From Anaerovibrio sp. JC8 (GTDB taxonomy: Bacteria; Bacillota; Negativicutes; Selenomonadales; Selenomonadaceae): a stretch of 64,000 nucleotides of DNA. The stretch covers positions 62,001 to 126,000 of the forward strand of contig NZ_ANBM01000006.1 in NCBI RefSeq assembly GCF_002100115.1, written 5' to 3'. The position numbers and the translations under genes are program-made. This document shows positions 6,730 to 14,551 of the stretch, in pieces; position 1 is the first letter of the stretch, and each line of letters opens with the position of its first letter. The notes under the pieces were generated by a model that had not been told where the DNA came from, ran no database searches, and saw only the letters and a program-made list of their open reading frames with translations.

Positions 6730-7028
6730 GGTATGGATGCCTTCGTGCGTTCCATACCTACTGCTGACGGTACGACTTCTCCGTCAGAGCAGGAACCCTT
6801 TGTTGTTTAAGTTATATCATTCGTGGAACAAAAATAAAAGGAGTTGATGCAAATTGACTTGAACGGCCCTCCAACTATAGATGATTAAATCGACGGTAAA
6901 AGCTAATCAATTAAAAGATTTTCCTCGACTTCTATTTATGTGTCTGTTAAACTTGTATCAATAGGAGCAGTTCCTTTTTTGCAAAACCGACTTATGCTCG
7001 GTTTGGTTTGGAACTGTTCCTATTTTTT
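6730..7028. other. Gene-free region with strong hairpins
   Basis: Holds GGTATGGA/TCCATACC (6730-6758), CTGACGG/CCGTCAG (6764-6787), and a long stem AATAGGAGCAGTTCC / GGAACTGTTCCTATT near 6960-7026 with an inner AACCGA/TCGGTT hairpin, followed by a T run. The last looks like a terminator or a small RNA end. No gene is supported between 6478 and 7200. Confidence 0.4.
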
Positions 7029-7087
7029 ATTTGGGCGGGTAGTACGCCGGTGATGCGGCTGCTCTTTTTTATGCAGCTGCAGCTCCG

Positions 7088-7150
7088 GCTGGCGGGGGCG
7101 ACGCAAGCGAAGCGAGCTAGTACCCGAAGGGTAGGTCGCGTAAGGGATAG
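7088..7150. repeat. GC-rich dispersed repeat, copy 1
   Basis: Begins CTGGCGGGGGCGACGC, with GCAAGCGAAGCG and a TACCC GAAG GGTA hairpin. It matches 8006-8081 apart from a few bases and a short insertion, and its GC is well above the flanks. Confidence 0.6.
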
Positions 7151-7241
7151 CTTACCTGCCCATTGTTAATAACTTGTTTTCGTCAAGTGCTACTGTCCGC
7201 AAAGCCCCGGCTCTGGTGGTGAACCAAAACCGTGGATATGG

Positions 7242-7306
7242 TTGGGAAAAGCTAAACAATTGCGTTATAATCATTTTGGGTGTTGTTTAGCGGTTTATTT
7301 GCCCTC
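7242..7306 (+). promoter_or_regulatory. Toxin promoter and structured 5' leader, copy 2
   Basis: TTGGGA (7242) and TATAAT (7266), 18-base spacer. TAGCGG (7288) and TTGCCCTC (7299) pair with GAGGGCAAGCCGCTA at 7443-7457, as in copy 1. Confidence 0.65.
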
Positions 7307-7320
7307 TGTATAAGGGGGTG

Positions 7321-7389
7321 ATGCCCATGGCGGAGTTAATCATAGCATTGCTTTTGATTTTGCTTATTGTTATGGAAGAAAAGAAATAA
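7321..7389 (+). CDS. Type I toxin-like hydrophobic peptide, copy 2
   Basis: 22 aa: MPMAEL, then a hydrophobic stretch IIALLLILLIV, then MEEKK. The AGGGGGTG ribosome site directly precedes the ATG. It differs from copy 1 at many codons but keeps MPM, the leucine/isoleucine core and the charged tail, as expected for selection on a membrane-active peptide. Confidence 0.65.
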   Translation: MPMAELIIALLLILLIVMEEKK

Positions 7390-7475
7390 ACCGCCCTAGC
7401 CGGTCAAACTTAGGCGGTTTAATATAAAAGATTCAACTTACTGAGGGCAAGCCGCTAGGCGGCACCCTTTTCTTG
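7384..7475 (-). ncRNA. Predicted antisense antitoxin RNA, copy 2
   Basis: Promoter TTGCTG (7509-7504) / TATACT (7486-7481) with a 17-base spacer. Terminator hairpin AAACCGCC / GGCGGTTT (7388-7420), then a T-rich tail. The hairpin sequence differs from copy 1 but the stem is preserved by paired changes. Confidence 0.6.
7443..7472 (+). terminator. Toxin mRNA terminator, copy 2
   Basis: Same GAGGGC...CACCC hairpin and T tail as at 5544. Confidence 0.65.
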
Positions 7476-7546
7476 TGTTTAGTATAGCACTTGTCTGTAT
7501 TGTCAGCAAGTGCCTTATTTTTTGCTGTTTATTGCTTCTATACCAG

Positions 7547-7630
7547 CTACTGATACATTTTCATCAGCTCTATCATACTGTTAAATTTCTTGATTAGAGC
7601 CAAGAGAAGCTCACTTACTAAGTCTCTCAT
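7547..7630 (-). CDS. Conserved 27-aa small ORF beside the type I locus, copy 2
   Basis: Starts with the same MRDLVSELLLALIKKFNSM as the ORF at 5654 but ends IELMKMYQ because the 3' flank has diverged. It has the same overlapping GTG mini-ORF. A possible promoter TTGATA-N17-TAGAGT lies just upstream. Confidence 0.4.
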   Translation of the reverse strand: MRDLVSELLLALIKKFNSMIELMKMYQ

Positions 7631-7712
7631 TTACGGCTGAAATACACCACTTCCCCGCTTCACTCTATCACAGAAGTACAGTTATATCAATTCATTATTG
7701 AAATGTCTATAT

Positions 7713-7916
7713 TTAATCTCTCCAGCAACCACCGCGACGATGACGGCCTCCGTAACAGCCACCCTGTCCGTCATCTCCATAACATCCTTGTCCGTCCTGA
7801 TAACAATACCCGTTTGGACAGCCGTAATATTCGCTGTTATAGCTATCAGCAGCAAAAACCTGTACGGAAGCTGTTGTTATTACAGCAATTATCATAAGAG
7901 CAATTATTTTTTTCAT
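7713..7916 (-). CDS. Secreted cysteine/glycine-rich small protein
   Basis: 67 aa from the ATG at 7916, with GGAGG 8 bases upstream; an upstream in-frame ATG has no ribosome site. The signal peptide (MKKIIALMIIAVITTASVQ) probably ends after VFA. The mature part is about 45 aa, rich in G, Y, Q and D with five cysteines spaced in GC/YC pairs and a basic HRRGG end. Small enough to be a metal-binding or disulfide-linked surface peptide. No family recognised. Confidence 0.65.
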   Translation of the reverse strand: MKKIIALMIIAVITTASVQVFAADSYNSEYYGCPNGYCYQDGQGCYGDDGQGGCYGGRHRRGGCWRD

Positions 7917-8005
7917 ACTATATTCCTCCGTTATATAAGTCTGTGGAGTAATTATATCATGATGCAATAGCCCTTACCAACAAATTTTCTTACTAATTGG
8001 CCTAT

Positions 8006-8081
8006 GCTGGCGGGGGCGACGCAAGCGAAGCGAAGCTAGTACCCGAAGGGTAGGTCCCGTAAGGGCACCCGTGAGGGATAG
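8006..8081. repeat. GC-rich dispersed repeat, copy 2
   Basis: Second copy of 7088-7150 with an extra GCACCCGTGAGG segment near its end. The two copies flank the second type I locus and the gene at 7713. Confidence 0.6.
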
Positions 8082-8162
8082 TAGCCTCGAATGGCTGGTC
8101 AGCTTTTGATAAGTGTGATTATCGGAATAACGCCCACACAGTTCATTAAATTGTATACTCTA

Positions 8163-8645
8163 TTACTTAACACTGGTAGCGTACAGGTGAATAAGGCTTA
8201 TTATGTCATCATACTTGTCATAACCCACTCTTAGAATTATGTTGCTCTGATTCGGTCTGAATATCAGGTATTTTACATAGGTCATCTTTTCATCAGAATC
8301 CTGTATTGGTTCAATTCCATATTTCTGCTCAAAATGCTTAATCAGACTTTTTACATTGCTGCCTACAGTAAAGCCAGCGGGCATGCGGATTCCATTATTT
8401 TCATTTGTTGTAATACTGGTAACGCATCCCTCTGTAAAGTTAATCAAAAAGGAATCATCATAAAACCATTCCTCCACAAATTCATCACGCGTCTTGGTTG
8501 GATCGCCACAAATATTTTTGACATCATCCCTGCTCATGCCCAAAGCTACTCCACCCAAGGCACATTCGTCGACAACAGAAGCCTGGCAGATGTTAAATGC
8601 AAAGCATACCAGCAGCATCATGAAGATACAGGATAATTTTTTCAT
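8163..8645 (-). CDS. Exported protein, BamE/SmpA-like fold suspected
   Basis: 160 aa with GAGGGG 9 bases before ATG. A clear signal peptide runs to about residue 22 (NICQA). The start of the mature part, GGVALGMSRDDVKNICGDPTK, has the G-M-(S/T)-xx-(D/E)-V-xxx-(L/C)G-xP pattern of the small SmpA/OmlA/BamE-like domain. The rest is beta-rich with no clear match. Three mature cysteines. Probably periplasmic. The domain call is by pattern only. Confidence 0.6.
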   Translation of the reverse strand: MKKLSCIFMMLLVCFAFNICQASVVDECALGGVALGMSRDDVKNICGDPTKTRDEFVEEWFYDDSFLINFTEGCVTSITTNENNGIRMPAGFTVGSNVKSLIKHFEQKYGIEPIQDSDEKMTYVKYLIFRPNQSNIILRVGYDKYDDIISLIHLYATSVK

Positions 8646-8780
8646 TGATATTCACCCCTCGTTCAGAATAATCAATAATCTTTCTTTAATTATAACGCCA
8701 TTGTTCAAATTTTTCTTCTTTAAGAAGAAAAATCTTCCAATTAGCGTTTCCCTAAAGGACTAACTCACTTCGTTCGTGTC

Positions 8781-8850
8781 GCAACGAGCTGGGAGATATG
8801 CTCGCCAGCTGTTGTAGTTTGTTTTCCCCCACCTAAAGAGGTGGGGGACA
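8781..8850. other. Tandem hairpins resembling an IS200/IS605 end
   Basis: CAACGAGCTGG / CCAGCTGTTG (about 8782-8814), followed by a perfect CCCCCACC / GGTGGGGG stem with a TAAAGA loop (8826-8847). Short CCCCACC-loop-GGTGGGG hairpins are common at the ends of IS200/IS605 elements, but no transposase lies nearby. No gene is supported in 8646-9049. Confidence 0.35.
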
Positions 8851-9049
8851 TCTTAAAGCTCGTTATATTTTTCAATTAAAAATATGTCATTCTTTTTTTC
8901 AAAATCTCTAAACGCTTTTGGCTGTTACCCTATGAAGGCAAATCCTTTTTCTCTGTTTCTTTTAACCATAACTAAAATGAATTATAAAATAACTAAAATA
9001 AATGATATAATAGATCCATAAGATATATGGGGAGAGGGGGAACTCGTAT

Positions 9050-9289
9050 ATGTCTGGAAAAAATACAATTGCGGCTTTTTTCGGTGGGCTCTTTTCGGGG
9101 AAGATTATGAGTCACATCCCAGATGAAAGCCCTAGCTCCGCCGATGGGCGGGACCATGATTTATCACATCAGTTTAATCAGGAAATCGAGCGATACCAGC
9201 TGGAAGTACAACGGTTCAATGCTATCCAGCAGCACCATAGGGAAATTCAGGACAAGCAGGATAAAATCATGGCCGATGTGAATTATTAA
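9050..9289 (+). CDS. Hypothetical protein with helical C-terminal half
   Basis: 79 aa. GAGAGGGGG lies 9 bases upstream of the ATG, and a terminator at 9365 follows. The N-terminus (AAFFGGLFSGKI) is hydrophobic/glycine-rich; residues 40-75 are a likely helix rich in Q, E, R and H. Not recognised. Confidence 0.5.
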   Translation: MSGKNTIAAFFGGLFSGKIMSHIPDESPSSADGRDHDLSHQFNQEIERYQLEVQRFNAIQQHHREIQDKQDKIMADVNY

Positions 9290-9364
9290 TGAAAACCTTC
9301 ACTATAAAACACTCCTTTTATTATGGACTATTGTCAATTCCTTCCCAGTAGTCCCAATGTATTA

Positions 9365-9397
9365 CGGGCTGCCTCTGGCAGCCCGCTTTTCTTTTTT
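9365..9397 (+). terminator. Intrinsic terminator
   Basis: CGGGCTGCC / GGCAGCCCG hairpin followed by TTTTCTTTTTT, after the gene at 9050. Confidence 0.75.
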
Positions 9398-9456
9398 AGT
9401 AGTTAGCTGGGATGAAAGGGCACTCTCCCAGTTTCCCAATGAATTGCGTCAAGTAC

Positions 9457-10011
9457 TCAACAGTAGAAGGTTACCTTATTTAAGATGCTTACCGGCAGCT
9501 TTGGCAATATCAGAAACAGCTCCCGGCCATTTTCCTTCAGCCACTTTGTGTGCAGTTTAAAATGCTGATCGAAACGTCCCACCAGCCGCCAAAATCTTAT
9601 GGAGTGGTTCATTTCCTGCAAATGGGCGAGCTCATGAATTACCAGATAATCAATAACATCGTCAGGCGCCATCATGATACGCCAGTTAAGATTAATATTC
9701 TTAAGGCTGGAACAACTTCCCCAGCGTGACTCCTGGTCCTTGATAATTATTTTATTATATCTGACTCCCATTTGTTCCGCCCAAAATGCCGCCCGCTGCG
9801 GCAGATATTCCTTGGCCCTGTTGCGGTACCAACGTACCAGGGGCACCTGTACCGGAACCTTCGGATGGGGTGTATAGAAATTTACAGTCAGGCTGTCTCC
9901 CCTGATTTGTACCGTAGGCTTATCCAGAGTGCTCGTTATTTTCAACTTATATGCTTTCCCCCGAAAGGGCATGTCGTAGCCCTCCGGCAGTGTTGCTCTT
10001 GCTTTTATCAT
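9457..10011 (-). CDS. YgjP-like zinc metallopeptidase (DUF45/WLM family)
   Basis: 184 aa. The start at 10011 has GAGG 6 bases upstream. The C-terminal half contains the family signature: ESRWGSCSS, then LNWRIMMAP, then the HExxH zinc site in VIHELAHLQEMNHS with a third-ligand histidine a few residues on. It is shorter than most YgjP proteins (about 220-240 aa), mainly at the N-terminal beta domain. Cytoplasmic; the substrate of this family is not known. No operon partner. Confidence 0.8.
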   Translation of the reverse strand: MIKARATLPEGYDMPFRGKAYKLKITSTLDKPTVQIRGDSLTVNFYTPHPKVPVQVPLVRWYRNRAKEYLPQRAAFWAEQMGVRYNKIIIKDQESRWGSCSSLKNINLNWRIMMAPDDVIDYLVIHELAHLQEMNHSIRFWRLVGRFDQHFKLHTKWLKENGRELFLILPKLPVSILNKVTFYC

Positions 10012-10104
10012 ATTAACCTCAATAACATAAATTGCTTATACAGACTGCATCATTATTAGGTTACCAATGCGACAGGCTTTCCGCAAGAACTTTATGGATG
10101 CAGT

Positions 10105-10132
10105 TAAGACCATATAGCATTATTTACGATAA
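10105..10132 (+). promoter_or_regulatory. Possible sigma-28 promoter of the flagellin gene
   Basis: TAAG (10105) and TACGATAA (10125) are 16 bases apart, close to the TAAA-N15-GCCGATAA flagellar consensus, 50 bases before the start. A weak match, supported mainly by the gene it precedes. Confidence 0.4.
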
Positions 10133-10181
10133 AAAGGTAACAGGATTTGTTTCCAGCAACCTATGAAGGGAATGACACGCT

Positions 10182-11957
10182 ATGGCCATGGTAGTAAAAA
10201 ATAATATGTCGGCAATTAATACTTTGAATGTTCTAAATAAGAACAGCAAGGACTTTGCCAAGCAGCTTCAACAGGTGTCTTCTGGAATGAAGATAAATAG
10301 TGCCGCAGATGATGCGTCTTCTTATGCCATCAGTGAGCGGATGCGGGTGCAGATACGGAGTCTTGATGCGACCCTTACCAACACCCAGAACGGTTCCAGC
10401 ATGATGAAGGTGGCAGAGGGTGCCGTGTCTTCCACAGTGGATGCCCTCAGGACCTTCAAGGCCAAGGCTATTGACGCGGCCAATGATACCAATACTGACA
10501 GCGATCGGGCTATAATCCAGAAGGAATTGGACCAGCTCATGAATCAGATAGACGATAATGCGTTGGTGACCTTTAACGGCAAATATCTGATAAATGGTTC
10601 CTTGGGAGGCAATATCGTGGCGGACCAGCAGGATGCCATTGTTTCCTTTATGAGTTTCCTGGACAGCAACAAATTTGTTTCTTCCACGGATTCTCTTGAT
10701 GAAGCCATAAGGTTTGCCTCCAGTGGTATGTTTAAGGATGAGGCGTCCCTAATTAACAGCTGTGTAAACGATGTTAAGAAATATGGCCTTCTGGAGGCCT
10801 GCGGCATTGATTTAAATAACGATGATACGGGCTCTATCACTGGCTTAGATGCCGGGGGTGAGAAGACGAAAACAGCTGTTACTGTGGTTCCAGAGGAAAA
10901 GACTGCCTTTGGCGGAAACCCAACTGGCAGCTCCTATATTCGTGGGTTGCAGGTCAACTGGCCGGATACTGCTGGTGATGCAATGAAGCAGGCCATCGCC
11001 GCGGCCTTGGATAATGAATGGCTTACCAACTGTATGCAGCTGGTGGATGAATCCTTTGCCATTAATTTCTGGGAAAACGGCACATCAGTAAAATCCATTA
11101 ATGTACAATTTAGGAGTGCCGCTGATAACGTATTGGCTGATGTGGTACAGCACTATGACGGTGAGGGTGTAACAACAGGTCTTGATCTGAGAATAAATAT
11201 GAATTATTATAATAATCTTGACCTGACGGATAAAAATGGTGCCGTTGTGGGGAACCCGGACCAGCTTTATTTGGACCGTACGTTGGCTCATGAATTGACC
11301 CATGCCATTATGGCTGCCAATATCAAGAATTTTGCTACTTTGCCTAAATATATTACGGAAGGCATGGCAGAGCTGGTTCACGGTATTGATGATTATCGCA
11401 AGTCGGGCATACAGGCTTTGGCCAATGACACAGACACCCTGAAGTCCATTTTGGACGGCTCCACAACACCAACTGATGATTCAGCTTATTCCGCTGGCTA
11501 CATCGCCTTAAGATATTTAGCCAAGCAGGCGGCAAATTCAGAACCGGAAAAGAGTGCTTATTTCCAGATTGGCACCAAGGCATCACAGACTATCAGCATT
11601 GGATTGGCAGACATGCGTTGCGAGGCTCTGGGTCTTGTTAAGGACGACGGCACAACAGTTAGTGTAGCTACCCAGAAAAAAGCCACTTCTGCCATAACGG
11701 TTATTGACCGGGCCATCAGCCGAGCCTTGAAGCAGCAGACCATTATTGGTTCCATTGAGAGCCGTTTGGAATTCACAGCCGCCAATATCACTACAGCCCA
11801 TGAGAACGTAACCTCTGCTGAATCAGTTATTCGTGACGCAGATATGGCCAAGAGCTTTACGGCATATACCAAGGCCAATGTTCTAATGCAGACCGCCCAG
11901 TCCATGCTGGGACAGGCCAACCAGAACAGCAGCTCAGTATTGTCGTTGCTGCAGTAA
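10182..11957 (+). CDS. Flagellin with inserted zinc metalloprotease domain (flagellinolysin)
   Basis: 591 aa. Residues 1-145 and about 505-591 are the conserved D0/D1 flagellin arms (MAMVVKNNMSAINTLN at the start, a typical ...ANVLMQTAQSMLGQANQ C-terminus). Instead of a usual variable D2/D3 region there is an insert of about 350 aa with a HELTH zinc site (H370, E371, H374) and a downstream glutamate in ITEGMAELVHG (E393). That is the gluzincin HExxH...E arrangement, resembling collagenase-type M9 proteases. Proteolytic flagellins of this design were described in Clostridium as flagellinolysins. The filament should expose many copies of an active peptidase. No other flagellar gene adjoins; GAAGGG lies 12 bases upstream and a terminator follows. 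Confidence 0.9.
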   Translation: MAMVVKNNMSAINTLNVLNKNSKDFAKQLQQVSSGMKINSAADDASSYAISERMRVQIRSLDATLTNTQNGSSMMKVAEGAVSSTVDALRTFKAKAIDAANDTNTDSDRAIIQKELDQLMNQIDDNALVTFNGKYLINGSLGGNIVADQQDAIVSFMSFLDSNKFVSSTDSLDEAIRFASSGMFKDEASLINSCVNDVKKYGLLEACGIDLNNDDTGSITGLDAGGEKTKTAVTVVPEEKTAFGGNPTGSSYIRGLQVNWPDTAGDAMKQAIAAALDNEWLTNCMQLVDESFAINFWENGTSVKSINVQFRSAADNVLADVVQHYDGEGVTTGLDLRINMNYYNNLDLTDKNGAVVGNPDQLYLDRTLAHELTHAIMAANIKNFATLPKYITEGMAELVHGIDDYRKSGIQALANDTDTLKSILDGSTTPTDDSAYSAGYIALRYLAKQAANSEPEKSAYFQIGTKASQTISIGLADMRCEALGLVKDDGTTVSVATQKKATSAITVIDRAISRALKQQTIIGSIESRLEFTAANITTAHENVTSAESVIRDADMAKSFTAYTKANVLMQTAQSMLGQANQNSSSVLSLLQ

Positions 11958-11982
11958 ACAGCAAAATAAATATACCAAGCAA

Positions 11983-12013
11983 AAAGGACAGCTCCAAGAG
12001 CTGTCCTTTATTA
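11983..12013. terminator. Bidirectional terminator
   Basis: AAAGGACAGCTC / GAGCTGTCCTTT hairpin between the convergent flagellin and MBL-rubredoxin genes. Confidence 0.75.
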
Positions 12014-12036
12014 TTGCTGTTCTTTATTAGTTTAAA

Positions 12037-12993
12037 TCAGGCTTTATTGAATTTGTCCTTGCCTTGCTTGCAGCGAGGACATTTCCAGTCATCAGGCAGA
12101 TCCTCAAAGGCTGTTCCCGCAGGAATGCCATTTTTCGGGTCACCTACAGCCGGATCATATACCTCTCCACATACGGAGCAGACATAGCGGCCGGTAGCCT
12201 GTCCCTGGGCGATTTCAGTTGGTGGAATGGTCTTTGGTGGATTATCGAGGTCCACGGTGCGTTTTGCCTCCAGATTCTCATAGCCCAATGGCGTATGGGT
12301 GGAGCAATATACCGTAGGATTGTTGCGAATAAACTCCCGTACCTTGTTCAAGGTATCACGGGCCGCCTCTTTATCCTCGAATACCACTGACAGTTTATTT
12401 TCGTAAAGAGCCTCATCAGTATAGGTTACATCACCATGCATCATATAGAAAAGACCGTCGGCTTCGGCAATGATGATGCTGTTGCCAGTGGTATGCCCCT
12501 TGGCCGGCAGCAGATAAACACCTTCGGCTATTTTCTCCGAGGCAGGGAAATTATGGTATGGACCGTCCTTGTACTCCACGCCGATTACATTATCGCCCTT
12601 GTATTCCGTAGCTTCCTTTTCTTCCGGTGACATGTAGATTTTTGCATTCGGGAAGCTCCGCAGCTCGCCGGTATGGTCCGCATGCTTGTGGGTTACGAGG
12701 ATTTTTGTCACCTGCTCCGGCTGGTAGCCCAGGTCCTTTAATGCCGATACATAGTCCTTAATCCGGGAACCAAGAAAAATCTTTGTATTTTCATCCACCA
12801 CCATATCCGGTGCCTCCGAAGGCATACCGGTATCCACCAAGATGATTTCATTGCCGGTATCAATGACAAAGTTTTGGAGTGTGGACCGATAACGCACACT
12901 GGCATCGAACTTTTCCGGCCCATCCTCACCACCTAAGGCGAAGGGCTGGAGCATAAATCCTTTTTCATAAAGTTTTACAGCCTTGATTTCCAT
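12037..12993 (-). CDS. Metallo-beta-lactamase-fold hydrolase fused to rubredoxin
   Basis: 318 aa, AGGAG 6 bases before ATG. Residues 1-255 form an MBL-fold domain with HKHADH at 102-107 and later GHTTG, HGD and STHTP ligands, as in lactonase/glyoxalase-like members. Residues 270-318 are a complete rubredoxin with CSVCG and CPRC holding one Fe(SCys)4 site. The fusion suggests a redox role, for instance an oxygen- or NO-handling MBL with its own electron carrier, but the usual flavodiiron ligand set was not verified and no flavodoxin domain is present. Single gene. Confidence 0.82.
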   Translation of the reverse strand: MEIKAVKLYEKGFMLQPFALGGEDGPEKFDASVRYRSTLQNFVIDTGNEIILVDTGMPSEAPDMVVDENTKIFLGSRIKDYVSALKDLGYQPEQVTKILVTHKHADHTGELRSFPNAKIYMSPEEKEATEYKGDNVIGVEYKDGPYHNFPASEKIAEGVYLLPAKGHTTGNSIIIAEADGLFYMMHGDVTYTDEALYENKLSVVFEDKEAARDTLNKVREFIRNNPTVYCSTHTPLGYENLEAKRTVDLDNPPKTIPPTEIAQGQATGRYVCSVCGEVYDPAVGDPKNGIPAGTAFEDLPDDWKCPRCKQGKDKFNKA

Positions 12994-13106
12994 CGCATAC
13001 TCCTTTCATCTATTAACGTACACATTACACTGTTTTGCTATTTCTACAAGACCGTATCATATTCCTTCCATACTCAAAATTTTACCCCGTACTTTTAAAA
13101 AGGAGC

Positions 13107-14301
13107 CTACCCTTCCGCCAGGACCTTACTATAATTGTCCTTATCCGTATCCCCCTCCGTGCTTATCAGCAGTATGCGGGATTTTTCATCAAGTCCCAGC
13201 TTCTGACGGTAGCCGGACAGCTCCCCATCCTGCATGAGATGAACAAGAACCCCGGTAGTTACGGCACCGGACTCGCCGGAAACAACGGCAGTATCCTCTC
13301 CCCGGGGATAAGCTAGAATACGCATACCCTCGGCAGAGTAATAATCTTCACAGGATATAAAGGCACTGCCCAATTCTTTTAAAATGTCCCATGCAATCGG
13401 TGATGGCTCGCCGCAGCATAGCCCTGCCATCATGCTGTTCATGGCACCGGTGACAGCATGGATTTTCCCATCCCCAGCCTTGGCCGTGCGATAGAAGCAG
13501 TCAGCCTGGGTCGGCTCTACGACAATAATTTTTGGACATTCCTCCTGCCAGAGAGACGCCAAATATCCCGCAATGGCAGCCGCCATGCTCCCCACACCAG
13601 CCTGCAAAAAGATGTGCGTAGGCTTTGGACAGCTCCCCTTCTGCAAGGCCTGATCAATTTCACATGCCATGGTAACGTACCCCTTCATGATATCCTGCGG
13701 TATTTCCTCATACCCCGGCCATGCAGTATCCTGAACCAGCACCCAACCATTCTGTTGGGCCATATCATTGGCATAACGCACAGTGTCATCGTAATTCCAA
13801 GGCATAATCTCAGCATGGGCACCCAGACCAAGAATATTTTGCAGCCGTTCCTCCCGTGTACCCTGAGGCAGATATACCCAGGCCGGACAGCCCAGCAGCT
13901 TCGCCATCCATGCCACACCACGGCCATGATTGCCGTCCGTAGCCGTAACAAACGTGAAATTCCGAACCTTTTCACGGTATTTTTCCGAGGTAAGCTCCGC
14001 AAATGTATTCTCGTCCAGAGCAAGCTTCAGCTTCTCACACAGATATTTTGCTATGGCATAGCTCCCCCCAGTGCCTTGAAGGCATTGAGCCCAAAGCGTT
14101 TTGACTCATCCTTCAGCCATATCTGCTCCACACCGATGTGGCTGGCCAGGGCTGAAAGGCTCACCAGGGGTGTCGGCATATAGTCCGAAAGCCCCTTATG
14201 GAAAGCAAAGGTATTTCCCACCTCATCCGTTGATACACAGCTTTTTTTCTTCCAGGCATCCGCCTGAATATCCTGCGTGGCCATAAAAAATCATGGTCCA
14301 T
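13107..14301 (-). pseudogene. dpaL: Diaminopropionate ammonia-lyase, frameshifted
   Basis: The two halves read as one PLP enzyme of about 395 aa: residues to GLNAFKALGG (the PLP lysine is in this motif) in one frame, then YAIAKYLCEKL to the C-terminal STEGDTD in another. The shift falls in a run of six G at about 14066-14071, where one more G restores the frame. A second missing base in a T6 run near 14286-14291 would join the reading frame to the ATG at 14301, which has a good GGAGGAGAGG ribosome site. The intact enzyme cleaves 2,3-diaminopropionate to pyruvate and ammonia. Either a decayed gene, slippage-regulated, or two sequencing errors. Confidence 0.8.
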
Positions 14302-14309
14302 TTTCCTCT

Positions 14310-14551
14310 CCTCCAATCTTGTTTTTATGCATTAATTTTATAAAATATTGCAAAAAATGTAAAAAATATTTTGTTACATCATTTATTATATTATGCTACT
14401 ATAAGTTTTTTTATACAAATTAATCATGTATCTTATATATAACAAAATACCTAAAATGTTATTGATTATTAACTAATTGCTATGGTAAAATTCCATGTAA
14501 ATGTTGCTAATCCTCTGTTTATTTATGCATCACCATAGGGGGGCAAGTTAT
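14310..14551. other. AT-rich divergent intergenic region
   Basis: About 240 bases between dpaL and the diguanylate cyclase, very AT-rich (TTTTTTATACAAATTAATC and similar). It presumably holds both promoters; no clear pair was assigned. Confidence 0.4.

Larger units (their letters stand above)
7201..7675. repeat. Duplicated type I toxin-antitoxin region, copy 2
   Basis: Second copy of 5298-5773 in the same orientation about 1.9 kb away. All control elements are kept at the same spacing while the toxin coding codons differ. Confidence 0.85.

Noticed and set aside
6691-6810. Possible 38-codon + ORF starting at TTG
   Set aside because: The sequence is better explained by two strong hairpins (6730-6758 and 6764-6787); no ribosome site.
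8821-8850. CRISPR-repeat-like GTTTTCCCCC hairpin
   Set aside because: Only one copy, with no repeat-spacer pattern in the surrounding 300 bases.
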